Source of the DNA: Phascolarctobacterium sp.
Lineage (GTDB): Bacteria; Bacillota; Negativicutes; Acidaminococcales; Acidaminococcaceae
Length of the DNA: 43,542 nucleotides
NCBI GenBank assembly: GCA_021201965.1
Contig: JAJQDY010000024.1
Span: 1-43,542 of the forward strand
Direction of reading: 5' to 3'
The position numbers were made by a program, and so were the translations under genes. Positions 17,693-27,624 of this stretch are shown here, in pieces; the first letter of the stretch is position 1, and every line of letters starts with the position of its first letter. The notes below the pieces were generated by a model. It saw only the letters and a program-made list of their open reading frames with translations. It made no database searches and had not been told where the DNA came from.

Positions 17693-19252
17693 CTAAAAGT
17701 CCGGACCGGCATTTAAAATATCTTTTTCCATCAGTCCAGCAAATTCTTTGTTGTTTTCATTAAACAGCCCCGCCAGTTTGTGAAGCTGTTTATCATACGC
17801 TTTTTTATCACTCTAAGTAGGATCAAATAATTCATCCGGCACGCCTGTACAATGGACAGGAACCTTTAATTTAAAGATTGGAAATTCCTTCATCTCCTGT
17901 TTCTTCAAACTTCCGTCCAAAATGGCATCAACAATCGCCCGGGTATATTTAAGTTTTATGCGGCTGCCAGTACCGTAAGGGACACCGCACCAGCCAGTGT
18001 TCACCAAATAAACATCCACTGCATGTTTATCAATATTTGCTCCCAGTATTTTTGCATAGGTTAGCGGGGGCAAATGCAGGAACGGCTCGACAACACCAAT
18101 GGAAAACGCAGCCTGGGGCTCTGTTATTCCCCCATCCGTACCGGCAAGTTTACTGGTGTATCCTGCAAGATAATGATACATAGCCTGCTCTGTCGACAGT
18201 TTTGCCACAGGCGGCAGAACCCCAAATGCATCTGCAGTAAGGAAAATAATGGTTTTCGGGTGCCATGCAACACTGGGAAAGACAGCGTTATCAATATAAT
18301 TCAGGGGACATCCTGCACGGGTATTTTCAGTTGTTGAAGAATCAGTATAATCAGGAATTCTATTATCATCCAGAACCACATTTTCCAAAACTGCTCTATC
18401 TCTAATAGCACGGTAAATTTGCGATTTCGCTTTTCCCGTCAGGCCAATGCACTTGGCATAACATCCGCCTTCAATATTAAAAATACCTTCATCACTCCAG
18501 CCATGCTCATCATCGCCCACAAGAAACCGCCTTTTATCAGCAGACAACGTGGTTTTTCCTGTACCTGAAAGTCCGAAAAACAGGGCTGAATCGCCGTTTT
18601 TTCCAATATTTGCAGAACAGTGCACGGAGAAAACACTGCGTTTTGGCAGGAGATAATTCATTACTGTAAAAATACCTTTTTTCAGTTCGCCTACATAACG
18701 GCCCCCGCCAACCAATATGACTTTTTCCGTTAAATTCAAAATGATGAATGTCTCGGAATTTGTCCCGTCCTCTTCAGGGTCAGCCAGTACTGAAGGCATG
18801 GAGAGAACCGTAAATCCTTCCGCATCGGCAGGCACTTCTTCGTCACTTATCAGAAGATTTTTTACAAACAGCTACTGCCATGCAAGTTCATTAATAAAAC
18901 GCAACGGTATGCGGTACTCTTTGTCAGCCCCGGCATAAACGTCAGTAACATACATCTTATGCTCTCTGGCGTAAGCCAGCATCTTTTTATAAAGTTTTTC
19001 AAAAGTCTCATATGTGCAGGCATTGTTATTTGCCCAGCATATTTCATCATGGGTAACTTCATCGTCGACAAAAAATTTGTCGTTAGGTGAGCGCCCCGTG
19101 TGTTTACCAGTAAAAACACACAATGCGCCGGTGTTTGAAAGTATTCCTTCTTCATTCTTCAGGGCTTCCTTAACCAGCTCTTCACTTGACATATTAAATA
19201 TCGGGGTCTTTACGGCCTCATCGATTTCCTTGCGTAATTTCGTAAGCGCCAT
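17693..19252 (-). pseudogene. pckA: ATP-dependent phosphoenolpyruvate carboxykinase with two in-frame amber codons
   Basis: PckA interconverts oxaloacetate and PEP using ATP. The reading frame spans about 519 codons, the normal family length, but contains TAG at 18872-18874 (after INELAWQ) and at 17813-17815 (after ELFDPT). Homology continues in the same frame on both sides: LFVKNLLI after the first stop, and SDKKAYDKQ through LAGLFNENNKEF after the second. The catalytic parts are intact, with HTGRSPND, VHCSAN, the P-loop GLSGTGKTT and GDDEHGW. The preferred start is the ATG at 19252, eight bases after GGAG. The final stop is also TAG. Decay is the simplest reading; read-through would be needed for function. 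Loss would alter PEP/oxaloacetate exchange in a fermenting cell. Confidence 0.85.
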
Positions 19253-19261
19253 TCTATTCAC

Positions 19262-19476
19262 TCCATAATTATATTATATAGTAGTAAAATCATGTACCTT
19301 TCTACTATAACACTCTTTTATTATATATGTCACAATAAATATAATCTTTTTTTCGAAAATGGTCATAATTAGTCTAACTCACGTATTTATAGACTTTATC
19401 CGTTTTGATATTTGGAAGATTGTTTTTTATAATTAAGGTAATAACGAAGTAAACAACAAAAAATCCGTTTTAATGT
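19262..19476 (-). promoter_or_regulatory. Intergenic region upstream of pckA
   Basis: The 215-bp gap between hisIE and pckA is very AT-rich and holds no gene. On the minus strand it has a TATAAT-like box close to pckA and a 7-bp inverted repeat (ATAGTAG with CTACTAT) around it. It also has two copies of AAAACGGAT about 40 bp apart. No clear terminator for the his operon was found here, so some transcription may run into pckA. Confidence 0.35.
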
Positions 19477-20136
19477 TTAATATTTGCTGTTGTTTTCTTT
19501 TCCCCGGCGCCCGCTTAATACATAGAGCAATTCTCCTGGGGTAATATTATGATACGCAAGAAGTACCAAACAGTGATACCAAAGATCCGACATTTCATAC
19601 AGTACTTCATCCTTGCTGTTATTTTTTGATGCTATGATAGTCTCTGCAGCTTCTTCGCCCACTTTTTTAAGGATCTTATCCTGTCCTGACATGAAAAGAT
19701 ATTTAGTATAAGATTTTTCGCCGCCGTTTTCGCGTTTTTCCTGAATAACCCTGTAAAGCTCAGCTAAAATGCCTGGGATACCATCCATTTCAGGAACAGG
19801 CGTATTATCTCTCCTCCACAGTGGATTCTGGAAACATGAATATGCACCTGTATGACAGGCATTGCCAGTCTGTTCAACTTCAACCAGAAGAGCGTCCCCG
19901 TCACAGTCATATGTAATGCTTACGACTTTCTGCACATTGCCGCTGGTGGCACCTTTATTCCACAACTCATTCCGGATGCGGCTCCAAAACCATGTATAGC
20001 CTGTTTCCGCCGTACGGGCTAAAGATTCACCATTCATATAGGCCAGCATCAATACGGCTCCCGTCCTGATATCCTGCACTATTGCGGGAACCAGTCCTTT
20101 TTCATCAAATTTAATCTTCGCAAAATCTATCTGCAT
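19477..20136 (-). CDS. hisI: Bifunctional phosphoribosyl-AMP cyclohydrolase / phosphoribosyl-ATP pyrophosphohydrolase
   Basis: The product performs steps 2 and 3 of histidine synthesis. The N-terminal cyclohydrolase domain (about residues 1-115) has [12 protein letters not shown] and the zinc-site stretch [11 protein letters not shown]. The C-terminal pyrophosphohydrolase domain (about 120-210) has [13 protein letters not shown] and the [10 protein letters not shown] helix. At 219 residues it is the typical HisIE fusion. It is the last his gene. Its ATG overlaps the hisF stop as TAATG. Confidence 0.95.
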   Translation of the reverse strand: MQIDFAKIKFDEKGLVPAIVQDIRTGAVLMLAYMNGESLARTAETGYTWFWSRIRNELWNKGATSGNVQKVVSITYDCDGDALLVEVEQTGNACHTGAYSCFQNPLWRRDNTPVPEMDGIPGILAELYRVIQEKRENGGEKSYTKYLFMSGQDKILKKVGEEAAETIIASKNNSKDEVLYEMSDLWYHCLVLLAYHNITPGELLYVLSGRRGKENNSKY

Positions 20137-20894
20137 TATGACCTCACCTCAATACCTTTCCCTTTCAGATATTCCTTCACCTGTTTTATGGTAAAAGTTT
20201 TATAGTGAAAAACAGATGCCGCAAGTACTGCATCGGCACCGCCTTCTGCCAGAACCTCATAAAAATCTTCCAGTTTTCCCGCGCCTCCTGATGCTATAAC
20301 AGGAACATTTACCACACTGCTTATGGCTTTTGTCAGGGGAATATCATATCCTGCCTTGGTACCGTCAGCATCCATACTTGTTAAAAGTATTTCTCCGGCT
20401 CCCAAATCCACTGCGCGTTTTGCCCATTCCACAGCGTCTATTCCAGTAGGTTTGCGGCCCCCTTCCACGTAGACTTCCCATTTATTATCACCACAGATAT
20501 GGGCATCCAGTGCCAGCACGATACATTGGTTTCCAAATAACCGAGCCCCTTCTGCAATTAGATTAGGATTTCTCACCGCAGCGGAATTAACCGATGTCTT
20601 ATCGGCACCTGCCCGCAGGGCGTTCCGTATATCATCCACGGTACTTATACCGCCGCCGACAGTAAGCGGCATGAAAACCTCACCTGCTGTTCTTCTTATA
20701 ACATCCAGCATAGCCTTGCGGCCTTCATATGAGGCGTTAATGTCCAGAAATACCAGCTCGTCTGCGCCTTCCACGTCATAAGCCGCCGCCCGTTCTACAG
20801 GATCTCCTGCATCACGCAGTCCTACAAAATTGGTTCCCTTGACTACACGGCCTTCTTTTACGTCAAGGCAGGGGATAATTCTTTTAGTGTGCAT
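20136..20894 (-). CDS. hisF: Imidazole glycerol phosphate synthase, cyclase subunit
   Basis: With HisH it forms imidazole glycerol phosphate and AICAR. This 252-residue TIM barrel has [16 protein letters not shown] at its N-terminus, with the catalytic aspartate in CLDV. The second catalytic aspartate lies in [14 protein letters not shown] near residue 130. It overlaps hisA by 11 bp. Its AICAR product links to purine synthesis, and purC is also in the window. Confidence 0.97.
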   Translation of the reverse strand: MHTKRIIPCLDVKEGRVVKGTNFVGLRDAGDPVERAAAYDVEGADELVFLDINASYEGRKAMLDVIRRTAGEVFMPLTVGGGISTVDDIRNALRAGADKTSVNSAAVRNPNLIAEGARLFGNQCIVLALDAHICGDNKWEVYVEGGRKPTGIDAVEWAKRAVDLGAGEILLTSMDADGTKAGYDIPLTKAISSVVNVPVIASGGAGKLEDFYEVLAEGGADAVLAASVFHYKTFTIKQVKEYLKGKGIEVRS

Positions 20895-21621
20895 TATTAT
20901 CTGCCTCCTCTGCTAATCTGAGCGCCGTTTTTAAATCAATGGCCCCCGTATAAATAGCTTTTCCAATAATGCATCCTGAAATACCTTTGTATTTAAGGAG
21001 TTTTTTTATGTCACCAAGGGATGCTGTCCCGCCTGAGGCTATCACATCCACCTTTGCGGCCTCAGCCAGTTTCGCCGTTGCTTCAGCGTTGACCCCAGTC
21101 AACATACCATCACGGCTGGTATCGGTAAAAATAATTTTATCAACGCCACTTGCCGCCATTCTTTTGGCCAGTTCTATGGCTCCCATACCGCTGCCCTTTT
21201 CCCATCCTTCAATAGCCACGTCACCATTTTTCACATCAATGCCCACGGCTATCTGATAGGGATATTTTTTGCATGCCTCTTCTATAAGATCAGGATTTTT
21301 TACTGCCGCACTGCCTAAAATAACGCGACTTACTCCTACCTCCAGTAATCTGGAAATATTTTCCATGGTACGAATCCCTCCGCCAAACTGCACCGGTATA
21401 GTTGTAGCCGCAAGAATCCTTTTTATGACTTCAATGTTCCTGCTTTCACCAGCCAGCGCTCCGTCAAGATCAACCAAATGCAAATACCTGGCCCCGCATT
21501 CAGCCCATTTTACGGCCATCTCTGCCGGATCATCAGCAAAGACAGTCTCCTTGTCAAATCTTCCTTCAGTCAAACGCACGCAGCGCCCGCCCCGAATATC
21601 TATTGCCGGATATATAATCAT
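20884..21621 (-). CDS. hisA: Phosphoribosylformimino-5-aminoimidazole carboxamide ribotide isomerase
   Basis: HisA isomerises ProFAR to PRFAR. This TIM-barrel protein has [16 protein letters not shown] at the N-terminus with the catalytic aspartate, and [12 protein letters not shown] with the second aspartate near residue 130. A GTG at 21630 is in frame, but the ATG at 21621 has GGAG at eight bases and overlaps the hisH stop as ATGA, so it is preferred. HisA and HisF are related barrels encoded side by side. Confidence 0.96.
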   Translation of the reverse strand: MIIYPAIDIRGGRCVRLTEGRFDKETVFADDPAEMAVKWAECGARYLHLVDLDGALAGESRNIEVIKRILAATTIPVQFGGGIRTMENISRLLEVGVSRVILGSAAVKNPDLIEEACKKYPYQIAVGIDVKNGDVAIEGWEKGSGMGAIELAKRMAASGVDKIIFTDTSRDGMLTGVNAEATAKLAEAAKVDVIASGGTASLGDIKKLLKYKGISGCIIGKAIYTGAIDLKTALRLAEEADNNAH

Positions 21622-22229
21622 AGCCACCACTCCTTAAAAGATTTTAGAATTGCAAGTCCCGTCCTACTGGACTTTTCCGGATGAAACTGAACAGCTTGCA
21701 CATTATTGCGCCCTATGGACGCAGTAATTTCTTTTCCATAATTGCAAACGGATGTAATAATAGATTCATCTTCCGGCTCTGCATGGTAACTATGGACAAA
21801 GTAGACATACTCCCCGCCGGCATCCTTCATAATAGGTGATGGGCTTTTTAATATAAGTTGGTACCAGCCCATATGGGGTATTTTCTCATTAACTGCCAGA
21901 TATTTTACGTATCCCTTAAAATACCCGAATCCCTTTACTCCCGGGGCTTCATCGCTGCCTTCAAACAGTATCTGAAGCCCGAGACAGATTCCCAGAAAAG
22001 GACGCCCGCTGTCCATAACATTCTTAATTACTGGTACCAGGTCAAAGCGTTCCATATTTGCCATGCAGTCGCCAAATGCACCAACACCCGGCAAAATGAT
22101 TTTTTCCGCAGCAGCAATTATCTTTTTGTCACTTGTAACTACAGGTTCCACTCCAACGGCAGCAACTGCCTTGCTAACGCTGTGGAGGTTGCCCATACCG
22201 TAATCGACTATTACTATCTTATCGCTCAT
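21618..22229 (-). CDS. hisH: Imidazole glycerol phosphate synthase, glutaminase subunit
   Basis: HisH releases ammonia from glutamine and passes it to HisF. The 203-residue class I glutamine amidotransferase has the nucleophile elbow GICLGLQ near residue 79. The histidine and glutamate of the triad lie in VQFHPEKSS near residue 182. It overlaps hisB at its start and hisA at its end by 4 bp each. Confidence 0.97.
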   Translation of the reverse strand: MSDKIVIVDYGMGNLHSVSKAVAAVGVEPVVTSDKKIIAAAEKIILPGVGAFGDCMANMERFDLVPVIKNVMDSGRPFLGICLGLQILFEGSDEAPGVKGFGYFKGYVKYLAVNEKIPHMGWYQLILKSPSPIMKDAGGEYVYFVHSYHAEPEDESIITSVCNYGKEITASIGRNNVQAVQFHPEKSSRTGLAILKSFKEWWL

Positions 22230-22810
22230 AATACTCCCTTACTGCTCATAATGCCTTTCACACGCCCGTCTATGGCAACCGCTTCAGAAAGGGCACGGGC
22301 AAATCCTTTAAAAATCGTTTCTATAATATGGTGCGTATTCTTACCGTATATTATCCTGATGTGCAGGGTAAGTCCTGCTTCTGCTGCCAAGGCACGGAAG
22401 AATTCCTCTGTCAGTTCCGCATCATACATTCCGAGCTGTACTTTTGGCACATCACCTTCAAATACCAGAAGGGGGCGGCCAGAAAAATCTATAACAATCT
22501 GTGCCAAAGTCTCATCCATAGGCATAAAACATGTACCGTAGCGATGAATACCTGCTTTATCACCCAAGGCATCTTTCAACGCCCTGCCGAGGGTTAAGCC
22601 GCAATCTTCCACTATATGATGCCCATCCACTTCCAAATCTCCCGTGACTTTAAGTTTAAGGTCAGTAAAGCTGTGCTTGGCTAAAAGGGTAAGCATATGG
22701 TCAAAATACCCAATACCTGTCCTTATATCGGCGCTGCCGCTTCCATCCAGCTCCCACGTAACGCTTATTTTTGTTTCCAAGGTTTCTCTTTTACATACAC
22801 CGTTTCTCAT
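22226..22810 (-). CDS. hisB: Imidazoleglycerol-phosphate dehydratase
   Basis: HisB removes water from imidazole glycerol phosphate. The 194-residue monofunctional form has the metal-binding repeats GHHIVEDCG near residue 62 and HHIIETIFKG near residue 160. The DHMLTLLAKHS stretch is also present. No histidinol phosphatase domain is attached, and none of the other genes in the operon encodes that enzyme, so hisK/hisJ must lie elsewhere. Confidence 0.96.
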   Translation of the reverse strand: MRNGVCKRETLETKISVTWELDGSGSADIRTGIGYFDHMLTLLAKHSFTDLKLKVTGDLEVDGHHIVEDCGLTLGRALKDALGDKAGIHRYGTCFMPMDETLAQIVIDFSGRPLLVFEGDVPKVQLGMYDAELTEEFFRALAAEAGLTLHIRIIYGKNTHHIIETIFKGFARALSEAVAIDGRVKGIMSSKGVL

Positions 22811-24000
22811 AATCGCACCTCCGTATTTAATGCGACAAGTTTATCCAGAATAATTTTATTTTCTTCAGGACGTCCTAACGTAATTCTCAGACAGCCTGTC
22901 AGATAAGGATGTGTGGTATAATCCCGTACCAGAATGCCGTTTTCCAGAAAATATCTGTACAACATTTTACCACTGGCAACCACATCGGGAAGATTCCCGC
23001 CATATTTTTTTCCGCAAGCAGCCGCCAGTTTTTCACTCAAGAATCCCTGGGCGCAAAACAGAAGAAAATTAGTAGATGAAGGCCAAACACTGAACCCAAG
23101 TTTCCGCAGAAATCCCGCCATTTTGTCACGCTCTTCCCTAATGGTTTTAACCATTGTTTTATAAAGCAGTTTATTTTCATAAACCACTTTTGCCACCATA
23201 AGTGAATATGAATTTACGTTATATGGCAGCAAAGCCTTACCCAAAAGTTTTATAAGCTGTGCTGTGCCCACAGCATATCCGCAGCGCAGTCCGGCAAGAC
23301 CGTAGGCTTTAGAAAAAGTGCGAAAACATATTAAATTACTGTAGTTTCCTATAAGACTTAATGTGGAGCCAGCTACCAGCCAAACTTTATCTAAAGGCCT
23401 CATGTCAAGAAGCGGCACGTCCTTGCCGTCCGCAAATTCCATATACGCTTCATCAACTATTACGGGACATTGCACGGCACCTATAATTTTTTCAACCACT
23501 GAAAGTTCATTATAATTGCCAGTCGGATTGTTAGGATTGCAAATAATCAGCAGATCAGGATTCTCTTTACGACAAAATGATATGAGTTTATCTGCATCCA
23601 GGAATCCGTCATCAGATAAGTGATACTGAACTGCAGTACTGTCAGACATTTGAACATATACTCCGTACATGGAAAATGAAGGATATGGTATGGCAATTTT
23701 TTTACCCAAACCCCCAAATACATAGCAGGCTGTCTGCAGTAGTTCGCTTGATCCATTGCCAATCTTGACGTTTTCAGTATAAAGTTCCAGTCCCTCCGCA
23801 ATCGTTTCGCATAAATTCTCAGCTTTGATGGGCGGATATCTATTGAAAGGAAAGTCCTTAGCAATTTTTTCTATTTTTTCCGCTACTTTTTCAGGTATTG
23901 GGAAATTATTCTCATTGGCATTTACGATAATCTCAGCAGCAACATATTCCACTTTATATTCTTCAATGTCATTGAGACTTCGACGTGTAACAAAATCCAT
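22807..24000 (-). CDS. hisC: Histidinol-phosphate aminotransferase
   Basis: This fold-type I PLP enzyme makes histidinol phosphate. Recognisable parts are NNPTGNYNE, DEAYMEFADG, the PLP lysine in RTFSKAYGLAGLRCGYA near residue 229, and the C-terminal CLRITLGRPEEN. At 397 residues it is about 40 longer than common HisC proteins. The extra residues appear to lie before the PLP lysine block (KVWLVAGSTLSLIGN) and in the small domain (LAAACGKKYGGNLPDVV). Both are in frame with no sign of damage. It overlaps hisB by 4 bp. Confidence 0.93.
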   Translation of the reverse strand: MDFVTRRSLNDIEEYKVEYVAAEIIVNANENNFPIPEKVAEKIEKIAKDFPFNRYPPIKAENLCETIAEGLELYTENVKIGNGSSELLQTACYVFGGLGKKIAIPYPSFSMYGVYVQMSDSTAVQYHLSDDGFLDADKLISFCRKENPDLLIICNPNNPTGNYNELSVVEKIIGAVQCPVIVDEAYMEFADGKDVPLLDMRPLDKVWLVAGSTLSLIGNYSNLICFRTFSKAYGLAGLRCGYAVGTAQLIKLLGKALLPYNVNSYSLMVAKVVYENKLLYKTMVKTIREERDKMAGFLRKLGFSVWPSSTNFLLFCAQGFLSEKLAAACGKKYGGNLPDVVASGKMLYRYFLENGILVRDYTTHPYLTGCLRITLGRPEENKIILDKLVALNTEVRL

Positions 24001-24004
24001 CGCA

Positions 24005-25348
24005 TCACTTCCCCTCTATACGCTTACGGATTGCATTAGCGTGGCCTCTCAATCCTTCCGCTTCCGCCATTGCTATAATGTCCTTTGCCACGGTAGCAAG
24101 TGCCGGGGCTGTATATGCGATAATACTTGTTTTTTTCATAAATGTTTCCACGTTCAGTACTGAATAGAACCTTGCCGTACCACCGGTCGGCAGAATATGG
24201 TTAGGACCTGCATAATAGTCACCTAGCGGTTCAGGTGAATATGCTCCCATGAAAATTGCGCCAGCGTTTCTTATGTATGGCAGCAAGCCAAATTGCTCCT
24301 TTGTCATGAGTTCCAAATGTTCAGGTGCCGAAATATTTGCCATTTCGATTGCCGTTTCCATATCTTTTGCCAAAATAATCTTGCCCTGATTCTCAAGAGA
24401 GACGCCTGCAATTTCTTTTCTCGGCAACATATCAAGCTGGATCTCAACCTCCCTAGCGACAGAACCCGCAACTCTCTCACTGTCCGTCACTAAAATTGCA
24501 CTGGCCAAGGGGTCGTGTTCTGCTTGACTCAAAAGATCAGCAGCCAAATACTCAGGATCGGCACTGTTATCCGCAATTATTAAAATTTCACTTGGCCCTG
24601 CCAGCATATCTATATCACAGTGTCCATAAACCGCCTTCTTCGCCAAAGTTACGAAAATATTTCCAGGACCCGTGATTTTTTCCACTTTCGGCACCACGGA
24701 TGTTCCAAATGCCAGTGCGACAACCGCCTGGGCGCCACCAATTTTATATATTTCAGTGACCCCGATGAGTTTTGCCGTTACCAAGACGTATGGATTTATC
24801 CTACCATCTTTTCCCGGCGGAACTGCCATAACAATTTTGGGTACTCCGGCAACTTTTGCAGGACATGCATTCATAATGACGGATGACGGATATGCTGCTG
24901 TACCGCCTGGTACATAAATACCCACAGAATCAACAGGAGTCACCTTCTGTCCTAGAAATGCACCGTAATCCCTGTTCGTGAGCCATGTTTTAGGCATTTG
25001 CCCCTCATGAAACTTCGTTACATTGGCAATGGCACGTTTTATAGCTTCCACTACCTCATAATCTGCTAGCTGTTCCGCCTCAGCAAATTCTCCGTCCTCA
25101 ACGCGAATATTCTCCGCGGTCAGTTTCACACCATCTATTAGTTTGGTGTAATAAAATAACTTGTCACCGTCTTCACGTATGTCGCTTACAATTTTATCCA
25201 CAACCTGCGCTGCGGTAAGAGCCTCGCCGAACATTTCCGTAACGGCCGCTTGGATTCCAGGCGATAATTCGCATTCATCAAAAGCTTTTTTCTTCATTAA
25301 AGATGCTATCTCCCTAACATCCATTTCTCTGGCATCAATAACTTGCAT
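24005..25348 (-). CDS. hisD: Histidinol dehydrogenase
   Basis: HisD oxidises histidinol to histidine in two NAD-linked steps with a zinc ion. The product of about 447 residues has GIYVPGGTAAYPSSVIM near residue 130, AGPSEILIIAD near residue 255, and the histidine pair in SQAEHDPLAS and NISAPEHLEL. An ATG at 25354 overlaps the hisG stop, but the GGGAG site is only one base from it. The ATG at 25348 is seven bases away and is preferred. Confidence 0.95.
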   Translation of the reverse strand: MQVIDAREMDVREIASLMKKKAFDECELSPGIQAAVTEMFGEALTAAQVVDKIVSDIREDGDKLFYYTKLIDGVKLTAENIRVEDGEFAEAEQLADYEVVEAIKRAIANVTKFHEGQMPKTWLTNRDYGAFLGQKVTPVDSVGIYVPGGTAAYPSSVIMNACPAKVAGVPKIVMAVPPGKDGRINPYVLVTAKLIGVTEIYKIGGAQAVVALAFGTSVVPKVEKITGPGNIFVTLAKKAVYGHCDIDMLAGPSEILIIADNSADPEYLAADLLSQAEHDPLASAILVTDSERVAGSVAREVEIQLDMLPRKEIAGVSLENQGKIILAKDMETAIEMANISAPEHLELMTKEQFGLLPYIRNAGAIFMGAYSPEPLGDYYAGPNHILPTGGTARFYSVLNVETFMKKTSIIAYTAPALATVAKDIIAMAEAEGLRGHANAIRKRIEGK

Positions 25349-25350
25349 TT

Positions 25351-25998
25351 TCATTCTCCCTTATTCAATATTTCCCGCAGGTCTTCGGTAAGTTTGTGAA
25401 GACGTTCAAACTTTAACTTAAAGCTTGCACGATTAGCAATTAACCTTGCCGTAGCCGTAAAAATTGAATCCACTTCCACTAAATGATTCTCTTTCAGTGT
25501 GCGCCCAGTTTCCACAATATCGACAATCAGTTCACTAAGCCCAACAATAGGCCCGAGTTCGATAGAACCGTTGAGTTTCACGATCTCCGTCTGGATGCCG
25601 AGACTGTTGAAATATTCCTTAGCACAATTCGGATACTTGGTAGCCACACGTAGATGAGCATAATCCGTAAGGCGATGTTTCTGTATATGCTCCGGTACTG
25701 CTAACATAAGTCGGCAACGCCCGAAACCTAAATCCAGAAGTTCAACTACATCCTTTTTCTCTTCCAATAATACATCCTTGCCTATAATCCCGATATCCGC
25801 CGCCCCATATTCAACGTATGTGGGTAGATCAACAGTTTTTGCTATTATAAAGCGCACTTTAGTTTTGTCATTTACTATTACCAGCTTACGTGAATCTTCG
25901 GTAACATTTTCAGCACTATAGCCTGCCATTCCCAAAAGCTTAACAGATGTTTTAAATAATTTACCCTTTGGAAGGGCTATTGTAATATGATTTTCCAT
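25351..25998 (-). CDS. hisG: ATP phosphoribosyltransferase, short-form catalytic subunit
   Basis: HisG starts the pathway by joining ATP and PRPP. The 215-residue product lacks the C-terminal histidine-binding domain of long HisG. It therefore needs HisZ, encoded just upstream. Motifs include IALPKGKLFKTSV at the N-terminus, VEYGAADIGIIGKD near residue 60, and the PRPP loop DIVETGRTLKENHL near residue 160. The start ATG has GAGGATG upstream, and a longer upstream frame is only overlap with hisZ. Confidence 0.95.
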   Translation of the reverse strand: MENHITIALPKGKLFKTSVKLLGMAGYSAENVTEDSRKLVIVNDKTKVRFIIAKTVDLPTYVEYGAADIGIIGKDVLLEEKKDVVELLDLGFGRCRLMLAVPEHIQKHRLTDYAHLRVATKYPNCAKEYFNSLGIQTEIVKLNGSIELGPIVGLSELIVDIVETGRTLKENHLVEVDSIFTATARLIANRASFKLKFERLHKLTEDLREILNKGE

Positions 25999-26008
25999 AA
26001 TATCATCC

Positions 26009-27172
26009 TCATACGTAAAAAAGCGTAGCACAACCGTTTTCATCCAGCGCTTCCAGCGCTTCTTTCTGCCCCATGGCCTCGGCTGCAAGTTTTACACTGT
26101 GCCCTTCTTCACGCAGATTTGCCGCCGCGGCGATGGCTTTCTTTAAATTTCCTTCCTGCCAAGCTACGAATATATCCCAGTTCCTACTTGATACAACATT
26201 GCCCTGACGGGCCAGTGAAAGAATCAGCCTTTCAACACCTATGGCAAATCCCGTTGCCGGACATCTGACACCAAATTTATCCATCATCTTGTCATAACGA
26301 CCGCCGCCTGCTGCCGGAAAGCCCATTTCCGGCAAATATACTTCAAACAGCATACCAGTGTAATAATCAAGGGATCTGTTCAGCCCTAAATCAAATCTCA
26401 GAAAATCAGCCGTACCATAAGCTTTAACTAATTCGTAGATCTGTTTCAGGTTATCAAGTGCTCCTAGACATTTTTTGCTGGTCACAACTTTAGCAACCCT
26501 TTCTAGCAATTCAATACCCCCCTGCAGGAAGAGAAATTCGGAAAACAACTGTTTTATTTTCGGTTTTATACCATTAACGGAGGTGGCAATATCCTGTATC
26601 TTTACCGCATCGTAGTAGCGCAGGCATTCTTTTATCTGAACTATCTGGTCATCGCTGAACCCCGCTTCTTCCGCTAGCCCGCCAATAAATCCTACATGCC
26701 CCAGGCTGAAGGAAAAATCCTCAAGCCCTGCGGCACGGAACGCTTCTGCTGCAAGCACTATAATCTCAGCATCTGCAGCAGCACCAGATGCCCCCAGCAT
26801 TTCCACACCTGCTTGCTCAAATTCGCATTGACGCCCTTCCTGAATTTCTTCATAACGATAAAGATTTGCCAAATAACACAACCTTTTGACCTTCTCCCCA
26901 CCCTGCAATCTAGTTGCCGTAAGTCTTGCTATTGGCGCCGTCATATCATTTCTGAGTACAAGGAGGTGGTTACAACGGTCAAAAAAACGAAAATCTCCGC
27001 TTTTGCCTGCCGTCTCAAAAAGTTCGGCATATTCAAAATCAGGCGTTTTCACTTCATCATAGCCCCACATATCAAAAACGCGTATAATCGCGTCCTCAAT
27101 ACGTCGGCGTATCTTCATTTCGCCAGGCAGAATATCCTTAGTTCCATATGGTACCTGATATGTTTTATTCAT
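26009..27172 (-). CDS. hisZ: ATP phosphoribosyltransferase regulatory subunit
   Basis: HisZ is a catalytically dead paralogue of histidyl-tRNA synthetase that pairs with short HisG and senses histidine. The 387-residue product has class II synthetase motif 2-like sequence (LRNDMTAPIARL near residue 72) and LCYLANLYRYEE. It also has SLDYYTGMLFEVY and the motif 3-like GFAIGVERLIL. It lacks the anticodon-binding domain of a true HisRS. It overlaps yerC by 8 bp and is followed by hisG. Confidence 0.93.
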   Translation of the reverse strand: MNKTYQVPYGTKDILPGEMKIRRRIEDAIIRVFDMWGYDEVKTPDFEYAELFETAGKSGDFRFFDRCNHLLVLRNDMTAPIARLTATRLQGGEKVKRLCYLANLYRYEEIQEGRQCEFEQAGVEMLGASGAAADAEIIVLAAEAFRAAGLEDFSFSLGHVGFIGGLAEEAGFSDDQIVQIKECLRYYDAVKIQDIATSVNGIKPKIKQLFSEFLFLQGGIELLERVAKVVTSKKCLGALDNLKQIYELVKAYGTADFLRFDLGLNRSLDYYTGMLFEVYLPEMGFPAAGGGRYDKMMDKFGVRCPATGFAIGVERLILSLARQGNVVSSRNWDIFVAWQEGNLKKAIAAAANLREEGHSVKLAAEAMGQKEALEALDENGCATLFYV

Positions 27173-27470
27173 CTTTGCTAAGCCCCTTTCTTAAAAGTGG
27201 CATTACGGAATTATATCCGTCAGCACCATAGACTAGGCATCGCTTAACCCTAGAAATGGTTGCTGTGCTGGCGCCCGTTTTTTCCACGATGGCCTCATAA
27301 ATGCAACCTGCATCAAGCATACGCGCCACTTCTAGCCGCTGGGACATGGATTTTATTTCGCCTACAGTACAAATATCCTCAAAAAAATTATAGCACTGCT
27401 CCTTATCCTTCAGACTTAACACAATTTCTATCAACTGATCTGTTAATGTATCTCTAAATTTATCAGACAT
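27165..27470 (-). CDS. TrpR-like repressor, YerC/YecD family
   Basis: This 101-residue helical protein has the Trp repressor superfamily helix-turn-helix. The recognition region is GASTATISRVKRCLVYG near residue 67, and EIKSMSQRLEVARML near residue 37 is typical of YerC. Its place at the head of the his operon, overlapping hisZ, suggests it regulates the operon, perhaps in response to histidine. That role is inferred from position. Confidence 0.88.
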   Translation of the reverse strand: MSDKFRDTLTDQLIEIVLSLKDKEQCYNFFEDICTVGEIKSMSQRLEVARMLDAGCIYEAIVEKTGASTATISRVKRCLVYGADGYNSVMPLLRKGLSKDE

Positions 27471-27513
27471 AATATTCCTCCAGTTTTTACTTTCATTTCT
27501 CTAATTCTTTTAT

Positions 27514-27542
27514 ACTTTAACACTTTATCTAATAAAAGGCAA
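27514..27542 (-). promoter_or_regulatory. Probable promoter of the yerC-his operon
   Basis: On the minus strand, TTGCCT (27542-27537) and TAAAGT (27519-27514) are 17 bp apart. A better -10 match, TATAAA, lies five bases further at a 22-bp spacing. The promoter lies back to back with the metNIQ promoter, whose -35 box starts 32 bp away. No T-box or histidine leader peptide was seen. Confidence 0.45.
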
Positions 27543-27573
27543 GTATTTTATTATTTTTTTTTAAATATTTTTG

Positions 27574-27602
27574 TTGACAATTATATAAAACCATTGTATT
27601 AT
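27574..27602 (+). promoter_or_regulatory. Promoter of the SAM-riboswitch / metNIQ transcript
   Basis: A consensus TTGACA at 27574-27579 and TATTAT at 27597-27602 are separated by 17 bp. The riboswitch begins about 20 bases after the -10 box, as expected for a short leader. Confidence 0.8.
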
Positions 27603-27624
27603 TAATCCACTAATTTAACACCAA

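Noticed and set aside
17693-19252. Genome-wide reassignment of TAG as a sense codon, suggested by the two ambers in pckA and one in DUF3793
   Set aside because: The GT51 gene and the M48 gene both appear to end normally at TAG, no homologous sequence follows those stops, and DUF3793 also has a TAA that amber reassignment cannot explain.
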